From: Nocardia sp. CY41
GTDB taxonomy: Bacteria; Actinomycetota; Actinomycetes; Mycobacteriales; Mycobacteriaceae
Direction of reading: 5' to 3'
Assembly: GCF_009829325.1 (NCBI RefSeq)
Contig: NZ_VUOS01000028.1
Location: forward strand, 47,297 to 111,296
Length of the DNA: 64,000 nt
Shown: piece by piece, positions 1-8,423 of the stretch
How positions within the stretch are numbered: the first letter of the stretch is position 1
How the letters are laid out: every line of letters begins with the position of its first letter
Position numbers and translations under genes: made by a program
The notes under the pieces: model-generated
What the model was told of the DNA's origin: nothing
Database searches by the model: none
Seen by the model: only the letters and a program-made list of their open reading frames with translations

Positions 1-700
1 CCACCTCGCCGACGGCGCGGTAGTAGAGAACGTACGCGAGCGCGGTCGGGAGCACGCCGAGATATGCCTGGTTGAGCCAGAATTCGGCACCGAGGTCGGA
101 CCAGGCCACGTCGGCCGTGCGTGGCGCCGCGATTACCCCGAGCGCCAAAGCGCCGATGGCCGTGGCGTATACGGTCACCGTAGGGGCCGCCAGCCGGGCG
201 AGCACCGGAGCGCCGAGCATGGTGTAGCACGCCCAGCACGCCGCCGCGCCCAGGAAGACGAGGTCGCCGAGCAGACGATCACCACCGCCGGAGGGGATGC
301 CGAGGAAGAAGACGACACCGCCGCCGGTCGCGACGGTGAGCCCGACGGCTCGGGCCGCGGTCGGCCGGGTGCGAGTCAGCACCGCCGTGCCTGCGACGGT
401 GATGACCGGCGCCGCCATCGGCACGATCACACTGCCGTCCGCGGCGGGCGCCAGGGCGAGCGCGAGAAAGAAAAGGACGTTGTAGCCGAAGACGCCGATC
501 AGGCCGAGCGCCGCCACCCGCCCGGCGTCCCGCACCGCGAGCCTGGGCAGGCGCAGCACGACGAGCAGGACGACGGCGCCGAGGAAGAAGCGAAGGAAGC
601 CCGCCACCTCGTGCGGCACCTCCCGGATCGCGAGTTTCGAGGACGCGAACGCGCTACCCCATAACGCCATGACCACAACGAGCAACAATCGGATACGCAC
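1..700 (-). CDS. EamA/DMT-family transporter, C-terminus cut by window edge
   Basis: Reading the minus strand from a GTG at 700 gives an open frame to the window edge. The protein begins MRIRLLLVVVMALWGSAF and continues with alternating hydrophobic helices typical of EamA (drug/metabolite transporter) proteins, including the family-like sequence GYNVLFFLALALAPAADGS near residues 60-80. About 233 residues are visible of a usual 280-310, so the last two or three helices are missing. A purine-rich AGGATCGGA lies just before the GTG. It is divergent from the AraC-type gene, which may control it. The substrate cannot be read from sequence; metabolite or amino-acid export is usual for the family. 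Confidence 0.85.
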   Translation of the reverse strand, partial: MRIRLLLVVVMALWGSAFASSKLAIREVPHEVAGFLRFFLGAVVLLVVLRLPRLAVRDAGRVAALGLIGVFGYNVLFFLALALAPAADGSVIVPMAAPVITVAGTAVLTRTRPTAARAVGLTVATGGGVVFFLGIPSGGGDRLLGDLVFLGAAACWACYTMLGAPVLARLAAPTVTVYATAIGALALGVIAAPRTADVAWSDLGAEFWLNQAYLGVLPTALAYVLYYRAVGEV

Positions 701-744
701 GGATCCGATCCTGCTGAGGGGTGGCCCCGCGGTCTTGAACGCTG

Positions 745-1581
745 GTGCGCGCGCACAATGAGATGGTGGCCGACGGTGAGTGGGTGCGATACCGGCGAAT
801 GCCGAACCGCCCGGTGGAGTTGATGCACGCGCACTTCGAAGGGCACGTCTACCACGCGCACAGTCACGAGACCTATTCGTTCGGCTGCACCGAGTTCGGC
901 GCGCAGAGCTTCGACTGCCGCGGCGCGGCGCGGACCAGTGCGGCGGGCATGGTGATGGCCTTCAACCCGGACGAGCCGCACAACGGCCACAGCAGCACCG
1001 CGGAGGGCTTCACCTACTCCATCGTGCACATCGGCGCCGAGTTGGTCACCGATCTGCTGTCCGATCAGGCCGGTCGACCGGCCGGGTTGCCGCTGTTCGC
1101 CGAGCCGGTGCTGCGCGACCCGGTGCTCACCTCGGCGCTGCGTCGGCTGTGCGCCGCCCTGACCGGCCCGGCCACCGAACTCGCCGCCGACGAGGCACTG
1201 GCCGCTTCCGTCGCGGCGTTGACGTGGCGTGCGGCGCGCCGTCCGCTCGCGCGCTCGGCGGCCGAGCCGGGCGCCGCGATCGCGCACCGCGTCCGCGCGC
1301 TGCTCGACGACCGCTATCTCGATCCGCTTTCGATGGATGACTTGGTCGAAGCGAGCGGCGCCAGCCGCTTCGCCTTGTATCGCGCTTTCCGTGCGAACTA
1401 CGGTCTCGCGCCGAGCGATTATCAGCGTCTGCTGCGGCTGCGCGCGGCTCGCCGGTTGATCGCGGCGGGCAGGCCGGTCGCCGAAGCGGCCGCGGCGGCC
1501 GGTTTCGCCGACCAAGCACATCTCACCCGCTGGTTCCGCCGGTGCTACGGCATCACGCCCGGCGTCTACTCCGCCGCGTGA
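745..1581 (+). CDS. AraC-family transcriptional regulator
   Basis: This 278-aa protein has an N-terminal AraC-type cupin (HAHFEGHVYHAHSHETYSFG, residues about 28-47, rich in His as in the ligand-binding barrel). Its C-terminal double helix-turn-helix spans about 180-278, with the recognisable second HTH ending GFADQAHLTRWFRRCYGITP. The start used is GTG 745; an in-frame ATG at 763 is possible. Only 44 bases separate it from the divergent EamA exporter, so the two probably share a promoter region and the regulator likely controls the exporter. That is inference from position. The ligand is unknown. Confidence 0.9.
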   Translation: MRAHNEMVADGEWVRYRRMPNRPVELMHAHFEGHVYHAHSHETYSFGCTEFGAQSFDCRGAARTSAAGMVMAFNPDEPHNGHSSTAEGFTYSIVHIGAELVTDLLSDQAGRPAGLPLFAEPVLRDPVLTSALRRLCAALTGPATELAADEALAASVAALTWRAARRPLARSAAEPGAAIAHRVRALLDDRYLDPLSMDDLVEASGASRFALYRAFRANYGLAPSDYQRLLRLRAARRLIAAGRPVAEAAAAAGFADQAHLTRWFRRCYGITPGVYSAA

Positions 1582-1588
1582 CCGCTCC

Positions 1589-2074
1589 TCAGGCCGACTC
1601 GGGCGGGCGCGGCCAGGGGTTGTGCTCCTTGTCCTCGACCGACTGATTGAAGCGCTCGATGAGTTTGCCGAACAGGTCGACGTCGGCCTCGGCCCAGTCG
1701 GCCACCACCGCGCCGATGCCCTGCCGGCTCTGCATCCGGTCCGCGGCCAGTGCTTCCAATCCTTTCGCGCTGGCGCGGACCTTGCGGGCGATGCCTCCGT
1801 CGGGGTCGGGCACCCGGTCGACCAACCCCTGCTTGAGCATGGCTCCGACCTGGCGGTTGATGGTGGAAATGTCCAGTTGGAACGCCTCGGACAGCTCGCG
1901 CAGGCTCAGTGGGTAGTCCAGTTCCAGCCGGGTCAAGATCAGGAACGCCGAGCGGTCGAGCCGGAAGCCGGGACGCCGGAGCAAAGCGGCGGGGAAGTGC
2001 CTGGACAGCAGTGACAGTTCGAAGGTGAGGCGCTGGAGCGCCGCGCTGTCGTCGCCGGTACCGGAATCGGACAT
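1589..2074 (-). CDS. MarR-family winged-helix regulator
   Basis: The 161-aa product has the MarR layout. A winged helix-turn-helix occupies about residues 45-115 (LSLRELSEAFQLDISTINRQ as recognition region, then the wing around RVPDPDGGIARKV), flanked by dimerisation helices at both ends. It converges on the AraC gene (7-base gap) and is divergent from the MFS efflux pump. This is the standard arrangement for a MarR repressor of an exporter that responds to the exported compound. Control of the neighbour is inferred from this layout and from the palindromic sequence between the two genes. Confidence 0.9.
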   Translation of the reverse strand: MSDSGTGDDSAALQRLTFELSLLSRHFPAALLRRPGFRLDRSAFLILTRLELDYPLSLRELSEAFQLDISTINRQVGAMLKQGLVDRVPDPDGGIARKVRASAKGLEALAADRMQSRQGIGAVVADWAEADVDLFGKLIERFNQSVEDKEHNPWPRPPESA

Positions 2075-2095
2075 GCCCCACTATGTCGCGCGGAT

Positions 2096-2150
2096 CACGT
2101 CGATACCAAATTGTGCAGCATACACACCATATGTACCGTGCACATGTGAC
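2096..2150. promoter_or_regulatory. Candidate MarR operator between marR and MFS gene
   Basis: The short divergent intergenic region holds several overlapping palindromes: TGTG-N7-CACA at about 2112-2126, CATATG at 2129-2134, GTGCAC at 2138-2143, and the perfect 8-mer CACATGTG at 2141-2148. Half sites of the form TGTG/CACA recur. MarR proteins bind dyads of this size between themselves and their target. The sites overlap the proposed MFS start, so either the start lies further downstream (GTG 2146) or the operator overlaps the beginning of the transcript. Confidence 0.45.
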
Positions 2151-3603
2151 TGTAGCTGCCGACGCGTCCTCGAGCGTCTCTGAATCCGGCGACCGGCGGC
2201 GGCCATCGCCGGCTCTGCTCATCGCGACGCTCGGCATGGTCGGTGTCGTCGTCTCGCTCATGCAGACACTGGTGATTCCGATCATTCCGTCGCTGCCCGT
2301 CCTGTTGCACACCTCCGCGTCCAACGCGTCCTGGGTCGTGACGGCCACGCTGCTGGCGGGCGCGGTGGCGACCCCGATCAGCGGCCGCCTGGGCGACATG
2401 TTCGGCAAGCGCCGCATCTTGTTCGCGAATCTGCTTCTGCTCGTGGCCGGTTCGGTGGTCTGCGCGTCGTTCTCCACGCTGCTGCCGGAGATCGTCGGCC
2501 GCTCGCTGCAGGGCGCCGCGGTCGGCGCGATCCCGCTCGGCATCAGCATCATGCGCGACGAACTGCCCGCCGAGCGGGTGGGTTCGGCGATGGCGATCAT
2601 GAGCGCCACGCTCGGCGTCGGCGGCGCGATCGGCCTGCCCGTCGCGGCGGCCATCGCGCAGAACGCGAACTGGCACGTGCTGTTCTGGACTTCCGCCGCG
2701 CTCGGCCTCCTCTGTGCCGCCCTGGTTTTCGTCTTCGTGCCGGAGTCGCCGGTGCGCACGCCCGCCCGCTTCGACTTCGGCGGTGCGATCGGGCTGTCGG
2801 CGGCGCTGCTGGCGCTGCTGGTCGCGATCACGAAAGGCGCGGACTGGGGCTGGGCCAGCGCTCCGATCCTGATTCTGTTCGCGGCGTCTGTGGTGGTGTT
2901 CATCGGTTGGGGCGCTTTCGAACTGCGGCAGCGTTCGCCGTTGGTGGATCTGCGGGTTTCGGCGCGGCCGCGGGTGCTGTTCACCAACGCGGCCTCGATT
3001 GCCGTCGGATTCGCGCTCTACGGCATGTCGCTGACCTTCCCGCAGCTGCTGATGGCGCCGGAGCGGACCGGATACGGCTTCGGGTTGTCCATGATCAGCG
3101 CCGGGTTGGCGCTGGCGCCGACCGGTTTCGTGATGATGCTGCTGTCGCCGGTGTCGGCTCGGCTGTCGGCCAGCCGCGGGCCCAAGGTCACTCTCGCGCT
3201 CGGGTCGGCGGTGATCGCCGTCGGTTACCTGTGCGCAGTGGTGTTGATGAACAGCGTCTGGGAGATCATGCTCGCCTCGGTGATCGTCGCGGGCGGTGTC
3301 GGCCTGGCCTACGCGGCGATGCCCGCGCTGATCATGGGCGCGGTGCCGATCACCGAAACGGCGGCGGCGAACGGCTTGAACTCGTTGATGCGCTCGATCG
3401 GCACCTCGACTTCGGCGGCGGTGATGAGCGTGGTGCTCGCGCACATGACCATCCAGTTCGGTCCGCACCTGCTGCCCTCGCGCGACGGGTTCCACACCAC
3501 CTTTCTCATCGCGATGGTGGCAGCGCTGGTCGCGATCGGCCTGACCACGTTGATCCCGATGCGCAAGAGCGCCGACGCGGCGACCACCACCGGGCATTCC
3601 TGA
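2131..3603 (+). CDS. MFS efflux transporter, DHA2-like (14-TM type)
   Basis: The protein of about 490 aa has 13-14 hydrophobic helices. Motif A appears between TM2 and TM3 as GRLGDMFGKRR, and the motif-C-like region GVGGAIGLPVAAAIA follows in TM5, as in proton-driven drug antiporters of the DHA2 group (EmrB/LfrA type). I start it at ATG 2131. An upstream frame extends to 2083 and a GTG at 2146 also fits; no strong ribosome site decides between them. Divergent MarR regulation is likely. The substrate is unknown; multidrug or antibiotic efflux is the family expectation. Confidence 0.88.
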   Translation: MYRAHVTVAADASSSVSESGDRRRPSPALLIATLGMVGVVVSLMQTLVIPIIPSLPVLLHTSASNASWVVTATLLAGAVATPISGRLGDMFGKRRILFANLLLLVAGSVVCASFSTLLPEIVGRSLQGAAVGAIPLGISIMRDELPAERVGSAMAIMSATLGVGGAIGLPVAAAIAQNANWHVLFWTSAALGLLCAALVFVFVPESPVRTPARFDFGGAIGLSAALLALLVAITKGADWGWASAPILILFAASVVVFIGWGAFELRQRSPLVDLRVSARPRVLFTNAASIAVGFALYGMSLTFPQLLMAPERTGYGFGLSMISAGLALAPTGFVMMLLSPVSARLSASRGPKVTLALGSAVIAVGYLCAVVLMNSVWEIMLASVIVAGGVGLAYAAMPALIMGAVPITETAAANGLNSLMRSIGTSTSAAVMSVVLAHMTIQFGPHLLPSRDGFHTTFLIAMVAALVAIGLTTLIPMRKSADAATTTGHS

Positions 3604-3739
3604 CGGCTGCCGTACTCGGTACCGGCTTCCGTCGCCCGCGACTCTGCTTGTCGAGTGCCGAAATCCGCGCGCGAGGTCTCGTGCGCGTGACCGTGTGCCT
3701 CGTCGGTGGTCGGCGAATCACGTGCAAACGCCTCCGTAG

Positions 3740-4705
3740 TCAGCTGTCGGCAACGGCCTCGGTGTACCGGCGGCCGAGAGCGCGGATGTGGGCGACGAGT
3801 TCGGGCGGGCCGTCGACCCGAAAATCCATCATCAGCATGGACAGGTAGATCGCGATGGTCTCCAGCGCGTCCGCGCCGGTGTACAGCACACAGGTGTCCG
3901 CGTCGACCGCCTCGACCACGCCGACGGCGGGATTGATCCGGGCGACGACGGTTTCGGCCGGCGCGAGCACCGTGACCCGGGCCTGCACTCGCCACCCGGT
4001 CGTGGCGATGTGGCGCATGACGAAGGCGACCAGATCGTCGTCGGGCAGCGAGCGCGCGGCGAAACGGCGCGAAGTAGTCTCCGCCCGCAGGACGCGGGCG
4101 ACCGGAATCGCCACCCAGGAGTGGTCGTCCAGGCGGTAGGCGACCAGGTACCAGCGGCGCTGCCAGTTGATCAGCCGGTACGGCTCGATCTCGGCGGAAG
4201 ACTCGGCTTCGGCGATCCGCACCGTCGCACCGTCGCGGATGGCGCCGGCCAGGGTGGTGAGCACAGCGGCGGGAACCGGCGCGTCCGGCTCGCGCGATCC
4301 GGTGGTGGCCGGCCCGATCGCCGTCGCCTCGCGCAGTGCGGACACTTTGCGTTGCAAACGTTTCGGCAGGATCTGATCCAGTTTGCCCAGCGCTCTGGTG
4401 ACGTGCTCGGCGATGTCCGCGATGCCGGTGGAGCCGTCCTCGGCGAGCCCGACCGCGACCGCAACGGCCACCGCTTCGTCGTCGTCCAGCAGCAACGGCG
4501 GCATGGTCGCGCCGCGGCCGAGCCGGTAGCCGCCGATCGCGCCGCGTCCGGCATGCACCGGATAGCCCAGTTCGCGCAGGCGCTGAATGTCGTGGCGCAG
4601 AGTGCGATCGGTGACGCCGAGCCGCTCCGCCAGCTCGCGGCCGGTGTGCGCGCGGTCCTGCAGCAGTGCGAGTAATCGCAGCAGCCGGGGTGTGGTCGAC
4701 GCCAC
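3740..4705 (-). CDS. HTH-WYL domain transcriptional regulator
   Basis: The 321-aa protein starts with a DeoR-like winged HTH (LLRLLALLQDRAHTGRELAE, then GVTDRTLRHDIQRLRELGYP, residues 8-50). A WYL domain follows around residues 185-215, containing the signature QRRWYLVAYR, with a C-terminal WCX-like extension. WYL domains sense small ligands or nucleic acid in this regulator class. It is divergent from the TIGR03086 gene, and the 89-base gap contains clear inverted repeats, so autoregulation and control of that neighbour are likely. About 136 bases between the MFS stop (3603) and this gene hold nothing recognisable. Confidence 0.9.
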   Translation of the reverse strand: MASTTPRLLRLLALLQDRAHTGRELAERLGVTDRTLRHDIQRLRELGYPVHAGRGAIGGYRLGRGATMPPLLLDDDEAVAVAVAVGLAEDGSTGIADIAEHVTRALGKLDQILPKRLQRKVSALREATAIGPATTGSREPDAPVPAAVLTTLAGAIRDGATVRIAEAESSAEIEPYRLINWQRRWYLVAYRLDDHSWVAIPVARVLRAETTSRRFAARSLPDDDLVAFVMRHIATTGWRVQARVTVLAPAETVVARINPAVGVVEAVDADTCVLYTGADALETIAIYLSMLMMDFRVDGPPELVAHIRALGRRYTEAVADS

Positions 4706-4721
4706 TTTTCTCCTCCTGATC

Positions 4722-4758
4722 CATTAGGAAAGAAAATAGCCTAATGCGCCGATAGGCT
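4722..4758. promoter_or_regulatory. Inverted-repeat operator between WYL regulator and TIGR03086 gene
   Basis: Three half sites built on CCTA/TAGG occur within 37 bases. CATTAGG at 4722-4728 pairs perfectly with CCTAATG at 4740-4746 (11-base spacer). AGCCTA at 4738-4743 pairs perfectly with TAGGCT at 4753-4758 (9-base spacer). The middle half site is shared by both dyads. The site sits in the middle of the divergent intergenic region, where the promoters must lie. Binding by the WYL protein is inference. Confidence 0.6.
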
Positions 4759-4794
4759 TGTGTCATCAGCGAGAACGACCGAGAGGCTCCCGAC

Positions 4795-5436
4795 ATGAAC
4801 GCCACCACCACCGCCGCCGCGACTCTGCGCCATGTTTGGCGGGACGTGCTTGCCGAGGCACACCGCGCGCTCGAGAGCGTCGTCGCCGGGGTGCGCGCGG
4901 ATCAGTGGCGCCTGCCCACCCCGTGCTCGGAATGGGATGTGACGCAGGTGGTGCAGCACGCCGCCGGTGACCAGCTGGCGTACGCGAAGTCCCTCGGCAT
5001 CGGCGAGGGCCCGGCTTACAACCCGTTCGCACCCTCCGGTGCGATCGACGGCACTGCCGGGGATCTGGTGCGCGTGGCGGTCGAGCAGACCGCCTTCGCC
5101 TGGACCACGGTGGACGACGCCACCGAAACCGTGCCCACCCCGCTGCCGCACGGCGCGCTTCCCACCCCGGTGGCGGCGGTCCTGTGCGCACTGGATGCCG
5201 CGGTCCATGCCTGGGACATCGCCATCGCGACCGGTCAGCCGTCCCCGTTGACCGATGACCTCGCCGCCCACCTGCTCACCGCCGCCCGGGCCGGTCACCC
5301 CGCGCCCGGCACCGGTGAGACGGCGGAGATCACCGAACCGCTGCGTCAGTGGGGGGCCTACGCCGCGATCGTCGACGGCCCGTCCGATGGCGCCCTGGGA
5401 GAGCTGCTGCGCTACCTGGGCCGCGATCCGCGCTGA
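4795..5436 (+). CDS. TIGR03086-family metal-binding (mycothiol-isomerase-like, DinB fold) protein
   Basis: The 213-aa protein carries hallmarks of the actinobacterial TIGR03086 / mycothiol-dependent maleylpyruvate isomerase N-terminal fold. These are TPCSEWDVTQVVQHAAGDQL (residues 42-61) with the metal-ligand His, and LDAAVHAWDIAIATGQ (about 132-147) with the second His/Asp pair. Members use mycothiol or bind metal, often in detoxification. The ATG is preceded by GAGAGGCTCC. The gene is probably under control of the divergent WYL regulator. The exact reaction is unknown. Confidence 0.8.
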   Translation: MNATTTAAATLRHVWRDVLAEAHRALESVVAGVRADQWRLPTPCSEWDVTQVVQHAAGDQLAYAKSLGIGEGPAYNPFAPSGAIDGTAGDLVRVAVEQTAFAWTTVDDATETVPTPLPHGALPTPVAAVLCALDAAVHAWDIAIATGQPSPLTDDLAAHLLTAARAGHPAPGTGETAEITEPLRQWGAYAAIVDGPSDGALGELLRYLGRDPR

Positions 5437-5494
5437 GCAGCCCCGCCGACGCGGGGCTCACCGACCGAGCCCCGCGGACGGCGTAGCGGCGCGG

Positions 5495-6469
5495 TCAGAG
5501 GGCGGTGACGAACCCCTGGGCGACCATCCAGTCCCGGGCCACCTCGGCGGGTTCGCGTCCGTCCACATCGACCTGACGGTTGAGCTCGGTGATCGCCTCG
5601 TTGGTGAGGCGCTGCGAGATCGGCGTCAGGATCGTGATCACCTCCGGGTGCTCGTCGGCGAAACTCTTGCGCAGCACCAGAGCGGCGTTGTACTTCGGGA
5701 AGAATCCGCGATCGTCCTGCAACAGCACCAGATCGAGCGCCGGGATGCGTCCGTCGGTGGCGGCCACCGAGCCGAAGCGGCACTGTCTGCCGTCGGCGGT
5801 CGCCTGGTAGACCACCGGGTCCTGCACGATCTGCTTGCGTACCTTGCCCGCATCGATCTCGTATCTGCGGGCCAGACCGGGGAAGCCGTCCTGCCGGACG
5901 TTGAATTCGGTGCCGACGCAGAGGGCCGCGGCGGCGGGGTCGGCAGCGGCGAGCCTCGCGTAGTCCGACAGTGTGCGCACGCCGGTCTCCTGCGCGGTCC
6001 GCGCGCTCATGACCAGCGCGTAGGTGTTGTTCATCGGCGCCATGGCGGCCCACACCATGCCGTGCCGGGCGAGGTCGGCGTCGCGCACCGCCTCGAACTG
6101 GCCGATCTCGTCCGGGACCGGCGTCTCGTTGCCGAGATAGTTGATCCAGCCGGTGCCGGTGTAGTCGTAGGCGAGGTCGATCTGCCCGTGCAGCTGGGCG
6201 TCGCGCACGCTGTTGGAGCCCTGGATATTGGTGAGATCGCGCACCTCGGCGCCCGCCGCCGTCAAGGCGAACTCGATGAGGTACCCGAGAATGTTCTGCT
6301 CGGTGAAGTCCTTGGACCCCACTGTGACGCGCACACCGTCGAGTTCAGGGATCGGGCGGATGCTGCCCGGCCCCACCCGCAGCGGCACCGCGCTGCCGGA
6401 TTGCAGCCCACAGGCCGCCAGCAACGCCATCCCCACCCAGAGGGCGAGCGCGCGCCACGCCCGGCTCAT
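5495..6469 (-). CDS. OpuC-type glycine betaine/choline ABC transporter substrate-binding lipoprotein
   Basis: The 324-aa protein has a lipoprotein signal peptide ending MALLAAC, with the lipidated Cys at residue 20, followed by an OpuAC/OsmF-type binding domain. GSKDFTEQNILGYLIEFAL (about 51-69) and AYDYTGTGWINYLG (about 100-113) are characteristic of quaternary-ammonium-binding proteins of the ProX/OpuCC group. It is the last gene of a four-gene operon: its ATG overlaps the stop of the permease by 4 bases. Role: capture of glycine betaine, choline or related osmoprotectants at the outer face of the membrane. Confidence 0.9.
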   Translation of the reverse strand: MSRAWRALALWVGMALLAACGLQSGSAVPLRVGPGSIRPIPELDGVRVTVGSKDFTEQNILGYLIEFALTAAGAEVRDLTNIQGSNSVRDAQLHGQIDLAYDYTGTGWINYLGNETPVPDEIGQFEAVRDADLARHGMVWAAMAPMNNTYALVMSARTAQETGVRTLSDYARLAAADPAAAALCVGTEFNVRQDGFPGLARRYEIDAGKVRKQIVQDPVVYQATADGRQCRFGSVAATDGRIPALDLVLLQDDRGFFPKYNAALVLRKSFADEHPEVITILTPISQRLTNEAITELNRQVDVDGREPAEVARDWMVAQGFVTAL

Positions 6470-7230
6470 TTCAGCCCCTTCGGCCCGAGGAACGCTTCGG
6501 CGACCGCGCCGAGCCAGTCCACCAGCAGGGCCAGTGCCACCGCGAGCACCGCGCCGACCACCAGCGTGACGTTGTCACGAAGTTTGTAGCCGGTGTCGAT
6601 CAGGATGCCGAGCCCGCCCGCGCTCACCAGGAACGACAGCGTCGCGGTGCCGACCGCGAGCACCAACGACGTCCGCAACCCCGCCAGGATGTACGGCACC
6701 GCGAGCGGAAACTCGATGCGGCGCAATACCGCAAGGGCCGACATGCCCTGACCGCGGCCCGCGTCGACGAGCGTGGGGTCCACCTGCTGGTAGCCCAGGA
6801 TGGTATTACGGAGCACGGGAAGCAGTGAGTAGAACGCGATCGGCGCCACTCCGATCCAGAAGCCGGTGGTGCGGGTGGCCAGGTAGAACAGCACGATCAG
6901 GCCGATGGCGGGCGCGGCCGCGCCGATGTTGGCGATGCCGACGAAAACGGGTGTGAGACGACGGAATCCCGGTCGGGTGAGCAGGGTGCCCAGCGGGACG
7001 GCCACCGCGACCACGATCAGCACCACCGTCGCGGTGATCAACATGTGCTGCCAGGTGACGGTCGCGACATTGCGCGCGTTCAGGCTCGCTCGCTGGGTGG
7101 CGGTGAGGTCGCGGGCGAACGCCCACACCAGTACGCCCGCGGTGAGCACGAGCACGAGCAGAGGTTGCGCGACCAACCGGAGGCGTTCGGCGCGGCGCTG
7201 GGCGGGGGGAGTCACGGCGGCCGTGGTCAT
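6466..7230 (-). CDS. OpuC-type ABC transporter permease (second permease)
   Basis: The start is ATG at 7228-7230 (MTTAAVTPPAQRRAERLRL), overlapping the ATPase stop as ATGA; an upstream extension of the frame is only read-through. The 254-aa protein has about six TM helices and the inner-membrane permease EAA-like loop around YQQVDPTLVDAGRGQGMSAL. ABC ProW/OpuCB permeases share the following RRIEFPLAVPYILAGLR. It forms the channel with the first permease, with energy from the adjacent ATPase. Overlaps on both sides show tight translational coupling. Confidence 0.92.
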   Translation of the reverse strand: MTTAAVTPPAQRRAERLRLVAQPLLVLVLTAGVLVWAFARDLTATQRASLNARNVATVTWQHMLITATVVLIVVAVAVPLGTLLTRPGFRRLTPVFVGIANIGAAAPAIGLIVLFYLATRTTGFWIGVAPIAFYSLLPVLRNTILGYQQVDPTLVDAGRGQGMSALAVLRRIEFPLAVPYILAGLRTSLVLAVGTATLSFLVSAGGLGILIDTGYKLRDNVTLVVGAVLAVALALLVDWLGAVAEAFLGPKGLK

Positions 7231-8423
7231 GGCGCGCCATCCGTCCCGGAGCGGCCGCCGTGTTCGGCCCGCAGCGCCGACAGGTGCCCGATCAGGGTGT
7301 CGATGGTGATCAGCCCGACGTATTCGCCGCGCGTCCCCGTCACCACCGCGGTGGCGCTCTGATGCGTCAGCAAGGCGTCCAGCGCGTCTTGCAGCGTCGA
7401 CTTCAGCGACAACGTCTCCGGCACCGGTGAGCCGAGGCCGTGCAGCGAGTCGGCGTGCGCCAGCTGTTCGGCCGAGACCCAGCGGCGCGGCCGGCGTTGA
7501 CCGTCCAGCACCAGCGCCCACGGCCAGTCTCGGCTTACGAGCGTGGCGCGCAGTTCGTCGACCGGGTCCTGTTCGGTGGCGGTGGGGCAGTCGCCGAGGT
7601 CTATGTCCCCGACGCGGGTGAGGGTGAGCTGTTTGAGCGAGGCGTCCGCACCGACGAAACCGGCGACCGTCTCGTCCGCCGGATCGGCGAGGATCGCCGC
7701 GGGCGTGTCGTACTGCAGGATCCGGGACCGGTCGCCGAGCACGGCGATGCGATCGCCGAGTTTGACCGCCTCGGTGAAATCGTGGGTGACGAAGACGATC
7801 GTCTTGCCGAGTTCGCCTTGCAAACGGAGCAACTCGTCCTGCAACAGCCCCCGGGTGATCGGGTCGACCGCCCCGAACGGCTCGTCCATCAGCAGCACGG
7901 GCGGGTCGGCCGCCAGCGCCCTGGCCACGCCGACGCGCTGCTGCTGGCCGCCGGACAGCTGCCGGGGATACCGGTCGCGGAAGGTGGCCGGGTCGAGTCC
8001 GACCAGTTCCAGCATCTCGTCGACCCGGGCCGCGATGCGCCGCCGGTCCCAGCCGATCAGCCCCGGCACGGTGGCGACGTTCTTCGCGACAGTCAGGTGC
8101 GGGAACAGTCCGGCCTGCTGGATCGAGTAGCCGATGCCACGGCGCAACCGGTCGGGATGGATCGTGGCCGCGTCGCGCCCGTCGATCGTGATGGTGCCCG
8201 AGGTGGGCTCGATCAGCCGGTTGATCATCCGCATGGTGGTGGTCTTGCCGCAGCCCGACGGTCCGACCAGCACCACGATCTCACCGGCGGGGATGGTCAG
8301 CGAGACGCTGTCCACGGCCGGATCACGCTGTCCCGGATAGTGTTTGGTCACCGAGCGCAGCACGATCTCGACGCCGGAGACGACGGATTCCGCGGTCCCG
8401 TCGGGTGTTTCGGTCTCAGTCAC
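7227..8423 (-). CDS. OpuCA/ProV-type ABC transporter ATPase with CBS domains
   Basis: The 398-aa ATPase has Walker A GPSGCGKTTT at residues 54-63, signature LSGGQQQRVG, Walker B LLMDEPFGAVD and the H-loop FVTHD. After residue about 260 there is a tail ending in a CBS-type module (SLKSTLQDALDALLTHQSAT ... YVGLITIDTL). CBS pairs in OpuA/OpuC ATPases sense ionic strength or c-di-AMP. The gene overlaps the upstream permease by 8 bases and the downstream permease by 4. Confidence 0.93.
   Translation of the reverse strand: MTETETPDGTAESVVSGVEIVLRSVTKHYPGQRDPAVDSVSLTIPAGEIVVLVGPSGCGKTTTMRMINRLIEPTSGTITIDGRDAATIHPDRLRRGIGYSIQQAGLFPHLTVAKNVATVPGLIGWDRRRIAARVDEMLELVGLDPATFRDRYPRQLSGGQQQRVGVARALAADPPVLLMDEPFGAVDPITRGLLQDELLRLQGELGKTIVFVTHDFTEAVKLGDRIAVLGDRSRILQYDTPAAILADPADETVAGFVGADASLKQLTLTRVGDIDLGDCPTATEQDPVDELRATLVSRDWPWALVLDGQRRPRRWVSAEQLAHADSLHGLGSPVPETLSLKSTLQDALDALLTHQSATAVVTGTRGEYVGLITIDTLIGHLSALRAEHGGRSGTDGAP

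Noticed and set aside
499..1521. Long minus-strand frame of 340 codons over the AraC gene
   Set aside because: It is an Arg/Ala/Gly-rich shadow of the AraC gene, typical of high-GC antisense frames, with no family resemblance.
2095..3597. 500-codon antisense frame opposite the MFS gene
   Set aside because: Composition is almost only Arg, His, Asp, Gly and Gln; the plus-strand frame has clear TM helices and MFS motifs.
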